From: Antedon mediterranea
Taxonomy: Eukaryota > Echinodermata > Crinoidea > Comatulida > Antedonidae
NCBI RefSeq assembly: GCF_964355755.1
Contig: NC_092676.1
Location: forward strand, 24,846,288-24,906,287
Direction: 5' to 3'
Length of the DNA: 60,000 nt
Part shown: piece by piece, positions 24,055-34,043 of the stretch
How positions within the stretch are numbered: position 1 is the first letter of the stretch
Layout of the letters: the number at the start of each line of letters is the position of its first letter
Made by a program: the position numbers and the translations under genes
The notes under the pieces: model-generated
Told to the model about the DNA's origin: nothing
What the model saw: the letters and a program-made list of their open reading frames with translations, nothing else
Database searches by the model: none

Positions 24055-24519
24055 CTTCCAACCAGCAGAACTGTTACTGTCCCCTTTATCCTTAAAATAT
24101 GCTACATTTTTAACCATCCATTCGTAAATTTGAGACAATGTTAGTCTCTGTTCAGGAGAACTTTGAACAGCTTTCGTGATCAAATCTGCATACGATAAAT
24201 TTCCCCATGCATTTCTTCGTGAAGTATTTTTTTTGTTTGGGGTAGAAGAATCATGCTTGTTGTCTCCTAAAAGAGGTTCTATAACTTCAGGTACTAGGCC
24301 TATAGGCTCTGGAGTTAGAGCAGTAAGCTCAGCTGGCGGTGGTTCATGACATTGCTGGGAAAGGGGTTGTTCACCGTTATGTTGAGGTTCTTCTTCAGCA
24401 ATCGCTGGGGAGGCTTGGGGCTTGTTATCAAGAAAGTCGGGCCTACGCAGAGGCCAAGTGCTGGAACGTGGACGAGATTGAGGCTCGAAATTGGGGTCGA
24501 TCTCTTCCATGATATCCAT
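24055..24519 (-). CDS. foxo: FoxO transcription factor, coding exon 1 (N-terminus and first half of forkhead domain)
   Basis: This exon encodes residues 1-155 of a 607-residue FoxO protein, the transcription factor that Akt phosphorylates and excludes from the nucleus when insulin/PI3K signalling is on. An N-terminal block [19 protein letters not shown] contains the first Akt site (RPRSST, T21), matching the vertebrate EIDPDFEP..RPRSCTWPL region. After a Pro/Glu-rich linker the forkhead domain starts near residue 100 ([15 protein letters not shown]) and runs to GWK, residues 153-155. The exon ends in a strong donor, AAG|GTTAGT, phase 0. The first ATG of the frame is at 24519 (T at -3, G at +4). 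A second ATG at 24510 has a better context (A at -3, G at +4) and would give 604 residues. In-frame codons upstream lack ATG and reach TGA at 24582-24580. Family identity is very secure; the exact start is less so. Confidence 0.96.
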
Positions 24520-24800
24520 AGATATTTTACACAATCCTAAAGAATGACAAATACTATCCCTCAGTCCAGAACTTCCAAATCAATTCGTTTCCAAAGCGGG
24601 AGAAATGTAAGTTTCCAGTGACGTTGTTTTGATCACGCCTAACACTGCCCATCCATTTTCTATACAAAATACTCGAGTAATGACACACCGCGGCGGGTCT
24701 TCTCTGATTTCATCGTTTGGAAAAATTTGCATACAATTCTGACGTCACACAGCCACCTATTAGCAACAGTGTGTGGTGTCGATCGTGCGTCTGAGTCGAT
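24520..24800 (-). promoter_or_regulatory. FoxO proximal 5' flank with CRE and octamer motifs
   Basis: This is the sequence just upstream of the FoxO start. It contains a perfect palindromic CRE TGACGTCA at 24740-24747 and, 7 bp away, the POU octamer ATTTGCAT at 24725-24732. A pyrimidine-rich stretch ending TTCTTTAG|G lies 17 nt before the ATG (AG at 24538-24537). It looks like a splice acceptor, so a non-coding 5' exon may exist further up and these motifs could be intronic. Motifs are seen directly; regulatory function is inference. Confidence 0.4.
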
Positions 24801-26640
24801 TGGGCAACTCATTATTTCATTTTTTAGTTCACGTTCAAGGGCCCAAGAACCTTAAAATCGACGAAATCATTATCATGTCCTGTAGGGGTATGACTATTGG
24901 AACATACAGGACGAAATCGCAGAAAAATTAACAAACTCGAGATACCGGAAAAAAAGGAAGCAAACGCGTAGCCTACATCGTCTACTACCAATAACCAGAG
25001 CCCGAGAGACAATAGGTACACAATTAAAGATTGACTTAATTTAGTTGCTGTAAGAACACATTGGAAGGCTCAGTATTTTATTATAATTTGGAAACGGGAA
25101 AGAGTTACTAGTCCTACTTATAATAATTTCAACTTTAAAAATACCAAACAGCGAGTTCTTCTACATAAGATGAGAGTACAGTATTTACACTATTTTATAA
25201 ATTATGATATAAACTAGGCTGGTATGTTGGACAATAAATGATAATATCAATATGAATGCTATTTAAAGCAAATTATTAAAATAATTTAAATTAATAAATA
25301 CTTAAGGATTTGTCGACAATGGGTATTGATAATGATGATGGTAATGATGAAGATACCGGGGCAAATTACGAAATAATATTACAGTTGCATATCTCGATAA
25401 TAAATTATATGTCGGTTCATGAAACCTAATTATAGTTTAATACGTCGACGGTCTCTACAATGCGAGAAATGATTTCTTCCGGCCACAATAATTAAATATT
25501 CTATTCCGCCGATTGAATCGTTGGAAGTTGAAGTGAAATATCTCAAGTTAAAAGGGCGCGTTGACCTAGCTACGAGAAAATCCACCGGTTGTGACTGTGT
25601 TGAATTCGTCAGTTCCCGTTTAATAAGAGCAGAAAAGCGTATTACAACACGCTGTTACAGTTCCTTCTATATAAGACCTTTCTAACTACAAACGAATATA
25701 AATATATATCCGCTTTCCTGTATTAGTACTTCGTGTGGACATCATTCTCTGTTTCGTTAAGGAAATAGTCTAATTAATATCGGTTAATTGTTCCGTTTGA
25801 CTTTATTTTCAACCTATTTTCATTGTCGTCATTTTAATTACGAAGAATGTAGCCTTATTGTGATTTAGTATTATTATTTTTCAGTTGGCCACAATTATAT
25901 TAAGGTTAACACTTTTGTTTGTTTCGCCTCTGTAAAATATGAAAATATTAATATGTAAAATGGATACATTTTGGGGACATTAAATAAGAGAAAAAACAAC
26001 CCAAAAACAACCGAAACAAAAAAAAATAAATATGGGGCATGGTATCTAACAAAAAATACATTGGCTTTTCTAGTACAGTATACTGTTACTCCTGCTGTCA
26101 GTCACGACTTTGATCTGCGGCGTACAAACGAATACACAGACAGTGGGGACGAGGGGGTTTCGAGAGGTATGGTACGCTATTGCCGCATAACCATTGGCTT
26201 AAAGACCCCTTCCCTGCAATTTTGGACGTTTTTTGGAAAATAATACATATATATCACTTTAAAAACATTAAACCATGTCATTCCTTGTCTTAAATGTACG
26301 TTTTATGGTAAATTATGATAAAAAGTGAGAAACAATGCACTACCTAGTAGCTCGCGGCGATCGACCTCTCGTGGACGGTCTTAGGCCTAGCCTAGCTAGG
26401 CTTAGTTTCGTAGGCCTAGCTGGTAAACATCGGTAACGTACGAACATCGTACGCTAGCTATATACCTAGCCTGACGTTGTATAGTTGCTGCATTAATTGT
26501 CTTTCTATTTTTGCCAGACTCCGTTGATACAAATTGGGGAAAACCCAGTATTTTCGCTGAAAAGTTAGGAGTCTTCCATTTGTTTTGGCCTCACGATCGA
26601 TCGAAAAGTGGGCGAATTACAGGTGAAAAACAAAAATATA
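24801..26640. other. FoxO upstream region, no gene recognised
   Basis: Intergenic or 5' intronic DNA with more CpG than the rest of the window, especially 25430-25700 and 26340-26640. No coding exon is supported. Confidence 0.5.
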
Positions 26641-26651
26641 AATCCGCGCGC

Positions 26652-26674
26652 AATGCATTTTGGGATTTATAGCG
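26652..26674 (-). promoter_or_regulatory. ZNF143/Staf-like motif
   Basis: On the minus strand GCTATAAATCCCAAAATGC resembles the ZNF143/Staf element ACTACAATTCCCAGAATGC. It sits in a CpG-containing stretch next to CGCGCGC and GCGGGCCGC. Motif similarity only. Confidence 0.25.
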
Positions 26675-26679
26675 GGCCG

Positions 26680-28320
26680 CTATAATTATTAGAATCGACT
26701 TATTTTTCACATTTTTAACCGTTTAAAGACGAAAAAAGTTATCGCAATAGGACCATATAGTATTATATTTACATTAAATATAGTTTGTGATCTTAAATTA
26801 GATCTAAAAAACGTAGGGAAGGGGGCTTTAATTGACTCAAACTGTAACAATCATCGCCAAGTTCAACGGAAAGTAAACACTATAATTGCCCTCTGGCCAT
26901 TCGAAAGGAAGTGGTTGAACAAGAATGACAAACTATGCAATGCAGAACTTGATGAAGTTTGGCAAGACACTATAGCAGTAACCTTTGACCCAATACAGAG
27001 TACATTTACCGAAGGTACAATCAACTCTCATCATAAATTGAATCGACTGAAAGTCAAGAATGAAAGCTTGTAACTTTTTATAGAATTGATTAAAGTTACA
27101 CCGTACTGTTATGAGTGAATTGTTTATCAGAAAATGACTCCACGTCTCAAGGCTAACTTGATTTGTAAATAGTGCAGCCTTTCTAGATTTCATCACAAAA
27201 TATAATGTAAACGGTAAATATTTATATATTGAAGAATTCAGGATAAACAAACTTTAGATTGAATTGGGTGTTGTCGAATACACGCAGTAGACGAATTGTT
27301 TAATTAACATTGTAAAGATCATTACGTCATCGGCAACACTTTCTACAACGGTTTTTAATTCATGGATCTAACACTGCTTGTGACGTAACGACATCAATAC
27401 GTCATTATTAATCATGACGTATAATTTGATTTATAACATGTAAACAGACATTGTGCCTAAATATGCTCAAATAAGAAAACAGACAATACTAAGGAAAAAG
27501 TACAAATTCCTAAATAGTTAAGAATTCATCTGGAAGTCACTATATGTAACAAAAAGCCGCAAATACACTGACATTATAAAACCACACATTCAGACAGGAG
27601 CACATTCTGTAAAAAAGTACAATAGTGTACCTAGGGTTCAATGACCGATATTTATTAAAAACCCACTCACAATGAAATTGACAGTTACAAGGCACACATA
27701 TCGGTTCATACTATTTACGATACCTTTTTGTCAACAATGCCAGAAGAAACAACATAGAAACAAAACAGAATGGATTCAATAACCCAGATTAAAGAAAAAT
27801 GAAAACAAACGAAAATATTTTAACGATTAGTAATGTTTGTCATGACAAAAAGACTGTTGGGTAACAAAAGGTAGGCCCTACACAATGTGTGTTTATCAGT
27901 GGCCAGTTGGAACTTTGTTGTGACTTGGTATTGATACTCCAACAGTGACAGTGCATAGACAAATATATTGGGTAAAAATCGGTATGTCTGTATGTGTACA
28001 GACGGACCTCGGCTACTTTTTTTTGTAAACATGACCAATCAGGTTTTCATCAAATATATATAGGATCTCCGATCATATAGTAATGTGAATCATTATAAGT
28101 TCCCATTAATAAGCCTAGGACTAACCCATAGGCCTACCCTTTCCAAAAGAATTGTTTATTCTGCATATCACCTGTGTTTACAGTCATAAGCAAAGTTCTG
28201 AATACAGCATCTCATGTGTGGGCTATCACATACGGTCAAGTTTTGACTTAATATTAGTATTTTGGCACATAAGGCATTTTATAAAAAAAGGATAATAACA
28301 CAGATTTGGGGAAAGTCTTA
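26680..28320. other. Gene-free DNA with a bZIP-site cluster
   Basis: No gene seen. Four TGACGTA cores at 27321-27421 are annotated separately. Confidence 0.55.
27321..27421. promoter_or_regulatory. Homotypic cluster of four TGACGTA (ATF/CREB-like) sites
   Basis: ATTACGTCAT, TGACGTAA, ATACGTCAT and ATGACGTAT lie within about 100 bp. All read (A)TGACGTA(A/T) on one strand or the other, a core bound by bZIP factors of the ATF/CREB class. The cluster is 2.8 kb upstream of FoxO. Function is inferred. Confidence 0.35.
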
Positions 28321-28475
28321 AGCTCTGTCTACACTATCAAACTAGTTTGACAAAAAAGTGTGATGTGCCCAAATATGGTAGTGATATGCCCAAATACGGT
28401 AGTGATATGACATCATCATGTCTATGGACACATCACATTTTTTGTCACATAAAGTTTGATAGTGGAGACAAGGCT
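28321..28475. mobile_element. Harbinger-like MITE, full copy
   Basis: 155 bp with inverted ends AGCTCTGTCTACACTATCAA and its near complement, flanked by TTA on both sides. The interior has GTGATGTGCCCAAATATGGT, a tandem pair of CCAAATAYGGTAGTGATATG, and a complementary ACATCACATTTTTTG block. Confidence 0.85.
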
Positions 28476-30750
28476 TTAGGTCCTGTATGACATGGATTGG
28501 TTGATTAAGGGTTAGAGGGTCTATGGTACATTTGTAAAAAAACACATGTGATTTAGTATCATGGAACCATGATACTGTACATATTTAGATTGGATATTTT
28601 ATTGGTAGGTAAAAATCAATATGAACAAAAATCGATTTTGGCTTTCATCCGCCAACCATTGTTGTTAAATTTCATTCATTCGACCTGATTCCAGGATCAA
28701 TGAACGCATCAGTATCAACTAGAACGTGTTTTTATAATACGACTATCAACAATAGGTATATTCACTTGATAAACCACTGATGAAAAAAGCGTAAAAAGAA
28801 CACATATTTGGAACTACACGGCATTCATTTACCCTCCACCTGATTAATTTCCAATCGATATTTTCTTACGATATCGAACAAAGAATTAAATCATTGCATT
28901 CTTTATCATATCCAATCCAATCGAGGAAAAAAAAGTTAATAGACATTGTAGTTGGAAGTGTGGGCGCGAGTTTAACTCAATTTTACACCCGTTTACACGG
29001 ACACAATGGTATAATTGAGGACGCGCATACAAAAAGAGCGCGTCAACGTCTCGTCGAACTGTTGTCCACACTGTGTGTTCACCTTCGTCTGTAGACGCCT
29101 GAATAATCGAATAAATACCAAAGGGACAAATATAGAAATAACAAAAAAATAAACATGAATTCTAAGGAAATCCTTGTTTCCATTGGGGACACGTTGGTGT
29201 CAACAAACCGAAAGTAGGTCTAAACTCAATTGTCAGAATTCTGCTGTTTAGTTCCGGAGATTATCGAGTTAGTTCGCAGTGGAAAAATCTCGATTAAGAC
29301 TATAATAGCGGCCGGTACATTAAGTCGTCATTTCTCTATACCATGATCTTCTATTAAATTAAACAATCATGACATTTCATTAAATACTGTCACTCAAAAT
29401 AAATAAATAAAAAATTTACATATAATTGAATTGATTGATTAGTTAGTTTATCTTTTAATAAAAAGTCTCATTAAAGGCCAACATATTTCTAATATTGTTT
29501 ACAGATTTAATTTCTTTAAAAATCATTATTAATTTGATTATTATGAGTTATATTTGTTTATATAAATAAATACATGAGTGGAATAAACAATCATGAACTC
29601 AAAGAGTCCGTGCGTACAGTGTTGTTAACTAAATATTATTTAGGCCTAACATTTATTTAAAAAAGGAATTGTGATTTACATATATTTACTTTTTGTTATT
29701 GTTTTATTGTGACGTTTTTTTAAAATTTTCTTTCATTTTTAATTGTTACATAGGACATCAGATTTGTATTTATTCAGTATTTTATTATTCAACTTCAGTT
29801 TTCAATAATAGTTAATATAATTCACTTAATTTTTAATATTATCATTACCGTACTGTAAATAATCACTGTATAATAATAACTGTATATATTTTATAATTAA
29901 TATTTATTTGTAAAAATCACTGTAAATACACGTTATTATGGTTACCATTATAATACCAAAAAATGTACGATTGATTGAATAAAGTTTACATATATATTAT
30001 AATTGTGGCCATAAGAACATGATAGCATTCGAAATAGGATTGGATGTCTAGCTCAATTTCTTATGTTCGCTTCGTTGGGCGGGTGTGTTAAGGCATGAAA
30101 ACAAACTCTAATTCCTCAATAGAGAGCCGAGTAACATCAAATACAGCAGTGACGTCACGACCTACGCAAGGGAAATTCTATTTCAATGATACGAAAATGA
30201 ATGAATGAATGTCTTTTGTACAATAGCATACAGTACCTCAGTAAATGTTACGCCGGTATGAAATCGATGTATAACTGTGTATATCGTGTGTATTTCAGAG
30301 TGTCACTATTTTATTTGTGTCACATCCATGATACCTAACTGTTTTCTATCGATTGCATTGTTATATTTTAATTAGACAGTGCTTAAATATTGCTTGGTCG
30401 GTGTGTCGGCTGACACAAGGGGAACAGTCGAACTCGTCTTCGGTGTCGAGGGTGCGAGGAGGAAGGGAATTCATTGGAAACACCAAGGTAGTGTAATGTT
30501 TACAGTGATAAGGGATTACACAGCACATTGCCTCGCGCCGATACAAATCTATGTACGAAATATACAAAATATACAATCATCATTCATATTATTGTATGGT
30601 ATCATCACTCATACCATCATGTTAACCATACGGATGATCACCATTTATTATGATTGGTAGGCCCTATCATGTTACGATCCGGAGATCAAAGAGTTTATCT
30701 GTGGCTGCTACACGATCAGATCCACGCCCCTTAATAGACACCACGCGCCA
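28476..30750. other. Gene-free DNA
   Basis: No supported gene. A CpG-containing stretch near 28960-29090 is open on both strands but shows no domain. A perfect CRE TGACGTCA occurs at 30150-30157. Confidence 0.55.
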
Positions 30751-30859
30751 CGGAGAATATGTACAGTACTGTACTGTTTGGTATTTGTCGCAGGCAGACA
30801 TAGGATCAAAGGACTATTACGAGTTCCTATCTTGGCAAGTCGAGCTCAGTGTCCTGTTG
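30751..30859. repeat. Dispersed repeat segment, copy 1 (pair with 51768-51879)
   Basis: About 109 bp nearly identical to 51768-51879 (GGTATTTGTCGCAG, ATCAAAGGACT, ACGAGTTCCTATCTTGGCAA, GAGCTCAGTGTCCTGTT). Flanks differ. Element type unknown. Confidence 0.75.
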
Positions 30860-31930
30860 TTAGATTGCGTTGCGATAACCATTGTGTTCAAGATACCTCC
30901 ATGGTACGGTACCGATCATACCAATATATCACTCATGTTATATATATATTAAAACCATGACTAGTACCATGTACCGTACTTATATTAACCACAACCCGGC
31001 CACAATCACATACGAAGCTTCCTTAGCCCTGTCACGTGAGTTGTGGCCAGGTCACATTTAATTATACAACTGGTCACATTATTAGTGAAGATTTAAAGAA
31101 GATCCGGTTATTGTTTTCTAACAGTGTGAATGGGGGGAAAGGTCACCAAGAGTTCATCAATAAATTAAAAACCACCTCAGTTACAATGACATCACATTTT
31201 ATAGCCCTATTTATTTCAAGAACCCCTTTACGGCACTGGGGAATGTTGACGCACATTGAATACAATAATTGGCGCCAGTAGAGACATGTATGAAAGGTAC
31301 CCTGATTTTGAAATGAAATGTATACGGTGAGCCATATAGATGATGTTTAGATAATAATATTATTGATTGTAAGCCTACGTTCACACATGTCGTCAGCCTT
31401 CCCATAGTTCAATTGGAGATATACGTCGTTGATCATCAGTTTGACCTACTTTTGTCTACGTCAGTCGATACGGATTAATTCTACATCATGTCTTTATCAT
31501 ACAGATATTATTACAGTAGTGTAGGTAATAATACTGCCTGGGTTCATTTTTATAGTTCGTCGATCATGGCGGGGCGCAAAAAGCTTCATGTACATTATTA
31601 AGAGGACAAATCGAGAATAGAATTTAGAGAGTTTAGGCTCTAATATAGTATTTATACATAAATCATAAATGCCGCCCAGTTACGCTCCAAATACTCATAC
31701 TTAACTAATGATAATATGTTAATTTAATGCGCGATTTAAACAGAACAGATATCGAATTTAAAGCTGTACAGGTCGGTGTCATTGAAAGTAGAAAATAACC
31801 ATCATTATTAATAGGGGTCGGTTCGATTTGCAAATGGGCAGACGCGAAGTGTTAATTCGGGCACATTGTGCGCATCAGCATACGGGGACACTATATTATG
31901 GACATGCTTCCTTCAATCGATTCCTCGACA
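30860..31930. other. Gene-free DNA
   Basis: Nothing recognisable. Confidence 0.6.
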
Positions 31931-32215
31931 CGGTTTTATTTGATTCTAACTGGTTTTGTTGGATTCTAACTGGTCTTGTTGGATTCTAGCTGGTTTTATT
32001 GGATTCTCACTGGTTTTGTTGGATTCTAACTGTTTTTGTTGGATTCTAACTGGTCTTGTTGGATTCTAACTGGTTTTATTGGATTCTAACTGGTTTTATT
32101 GGATTCTAACTGGTTTTGTTGGATTCTAACTGGTTTTATTAGATTCTAACTGGTTTTGTTGAATTCTAACTGGTTTCATTAGATTCTAACTGTTTTTGTT
32201 GGATTCTAACTGGTC
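31931..32215. repeat. 20-bp minisatellite, about 14 units
   Basis: Unit GGATTCTAACTGGTTTTGTT repeated with strict 20-bp period and only substitutions. The period is not a multiple of three and no gene overlaps. Confidence 0.95.
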
Positions 32216-32667
32216 CGTAGTTCATTTAGGCCACGTCTATCAATGTTGAATGTCTTCGTTATACGCGCACAGACGATCCATCAATAATTGTGATAAATCG
32301 ATCAATCAATAGAATGATAAATCGATCGATCAATCAATATTGAATGCGTCAATGATTTATATGTCTTGAAAAAAAGAGCAATTAGTCGATCGATCGAACA
32401 ATCATACTATTATACGCACAAGGTAAATAGCGCTATCTTTAATTCAAAGAGAATATCTTTATAAAACAGTATGTTTTTCCACTGGGAAGTCCTCCGTAAC
32501 CTTCTTTTGAATATAATAGGTTATGTAGTGTGGGTGTGAGATTCCATTAAGGATGTGGTCGCTTCGCAACGTTATTTAATGTGGTAGGCATAAGGTTGTC
32601 AGCCATTAGGAATTTACTAATTCCTCATGGCTTGACAGCCTGATACAGATAAAATACCGTGTAGGCC

Positions 32668-33026
32668 TTTTAACGATGTATTGTCACCCTAAAACATGAA
32701 AAATTAAGATTAATGAAATCAGACTTTGAATATATGTTATTTTGTAGTTTAAATAAAGTGAATCACTTCTTTAGAATAAAAATGTAAAAAAATAATGTTT
32801 TCACTTATAAAATGACAAAATAAATGGTTAAATTCAACTAAAAACACATTGGCTGGCAGCCAATTGGACAATTTTTTTGCTTTAAATTACAGTTTTTTTC
32901 AGGTAAATACATTTTTTCGATCCAATTTTTGGTCAAAGTGGATAGCTATTATGTTACATTAAAATGGCATATTAAACAAAAATTTTGTTAGGAATTATTT
33001 TTTCAGGGGGACAATACATCTTTAAG
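32668..33026 (+). mobile_element. MITE with TTTAAAGATGTATTGTCCCC-type ends, copy 1
   Basis: Ends TAACGATGTATTGTCACCCT and GGGGGACAATACATCTTTAA are inverted repeats. The interior has TTGGCTGGCAGCCAATTGG and GGTCAAAGTGGATAGCTATT. Homologous in inverted orientation to 33733-34043. Confidence 0.7.
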
Positions 33027-33540
33027 TATTATGATGCCGTATTAAGTATTTAAAATATGGTTTGGAACTAGGCCTAGACATCCGGGCCTACATCATCTTT
33101 TCATGGCATATCTCTCTACTTTTGCTCGTACAAAAACGCCTCGTGTGATGCAGGAACCGGCTATTTAATGATGATGAACAAACAATAAAACAGATTTAGG
33201 AGGCCAAATAATTATAACAAAATGTTGTTTCAAAAGGATACATTTACAACTAATTAAATACGTTCAATTAAAAACTACTAAATTGTCTTCATTAAACGTC
33301 TGTTAAAATAAGATCACAAACGTAGCGATAGCCACATGTAACTTCTCACGACTTTATCATAGATGTTCCGTATACATAGCCATATGTAATTCATTTTATC
33401 ATACATTGTTAATCATTAGTCAACTTATTTAGATAATAGATTCTTATTTTTATTAATTAATTTATGGTGATTATTTACAGAGAATAAAAACAGATGTCTC
33501 GACGACGTGGACCTTAAACGATGAGGTAATAATGCTTGGT

Positions 33541-33738
33541 TTCCCACTAGGGACGCGCAACGCAAGGATGTTGACGCAACGCAAGCGAGTTGACCAATAA
33601 CAAGCGACAGTTCTACACTCTATCGCCTGCCATTGGTCAAATCACTTACGTTGCGTTTACGTCATTGCGTTGTGCCTCTAAAGCGTGGTTCCCACTAGCG
33701 ACGCAACACAAGGGCGTAACGCAACGCAAGTGAATTGA
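33541..33738. mobile_element. CpG-rich foldback element with a repeated arm
   Basis: Left arm CCCACTAGGGACGCGCAACG ... GAGTTGACCAAT pairs with right arm ATTGGTCAAATCACTTACGT ... GCGTTGTGCC. A second left arm (GGTTCCCACTAGCGACGCAA ...) follows directly at 33687 and is cut by the next element. Confidence 0.55.
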
Positions 33739-34043
33739 CCCCCTGAATAATAATTGAAACAAATTTTGTTGTTAAATATGCCATTTTAATGTCACATAAT
33801 AGTTATCCACTTTGACCAAAAATTGGATTGAAAAAAGAAATTATATTTACCGGAAAACTGTAATTAAAGCAAAAAAGGGTCAAATTGGCTGCCAGCCAAT
33901 GGATTTTTAGTTGAATTTAACCATTTATTATATTATTTTATAGGTGAAAACATTATTTTTTGTTCCTTTTTTTTCTACTTTTCTTCAAAGTCTGATTTAA
34001 TTATCTTAATTTTTTTAAATGTTTTTGGGAGATAATATCTTTA
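33733..34043 (-). mobile_element. MITE with TTTAAAGAT-type ends, copy 2 (inverted)
   Basis: Reverse-complement homologue of 32668-33026 (TTGGCTGCCAGCCAATGG, AATAGTTATCCACTTTGACC, GTGAAAACATTATTTTTTG). One terminus is worn at its junction with the CpG-rich foldback. Confidence 0.7.

Noticed and set aside
24517-24534. FoxO start five codons upstream (MCKIS...)
   Set aside because: The codon at 24534 is TTG, not ATG; the first ATG in frame is at 24519.
28886-29094. Overlapping open frames on both strands in a CpG-containing stretch
   Set aside because: Both are about 60 residues with no recognisable motif; two-strand openness reflects composition.
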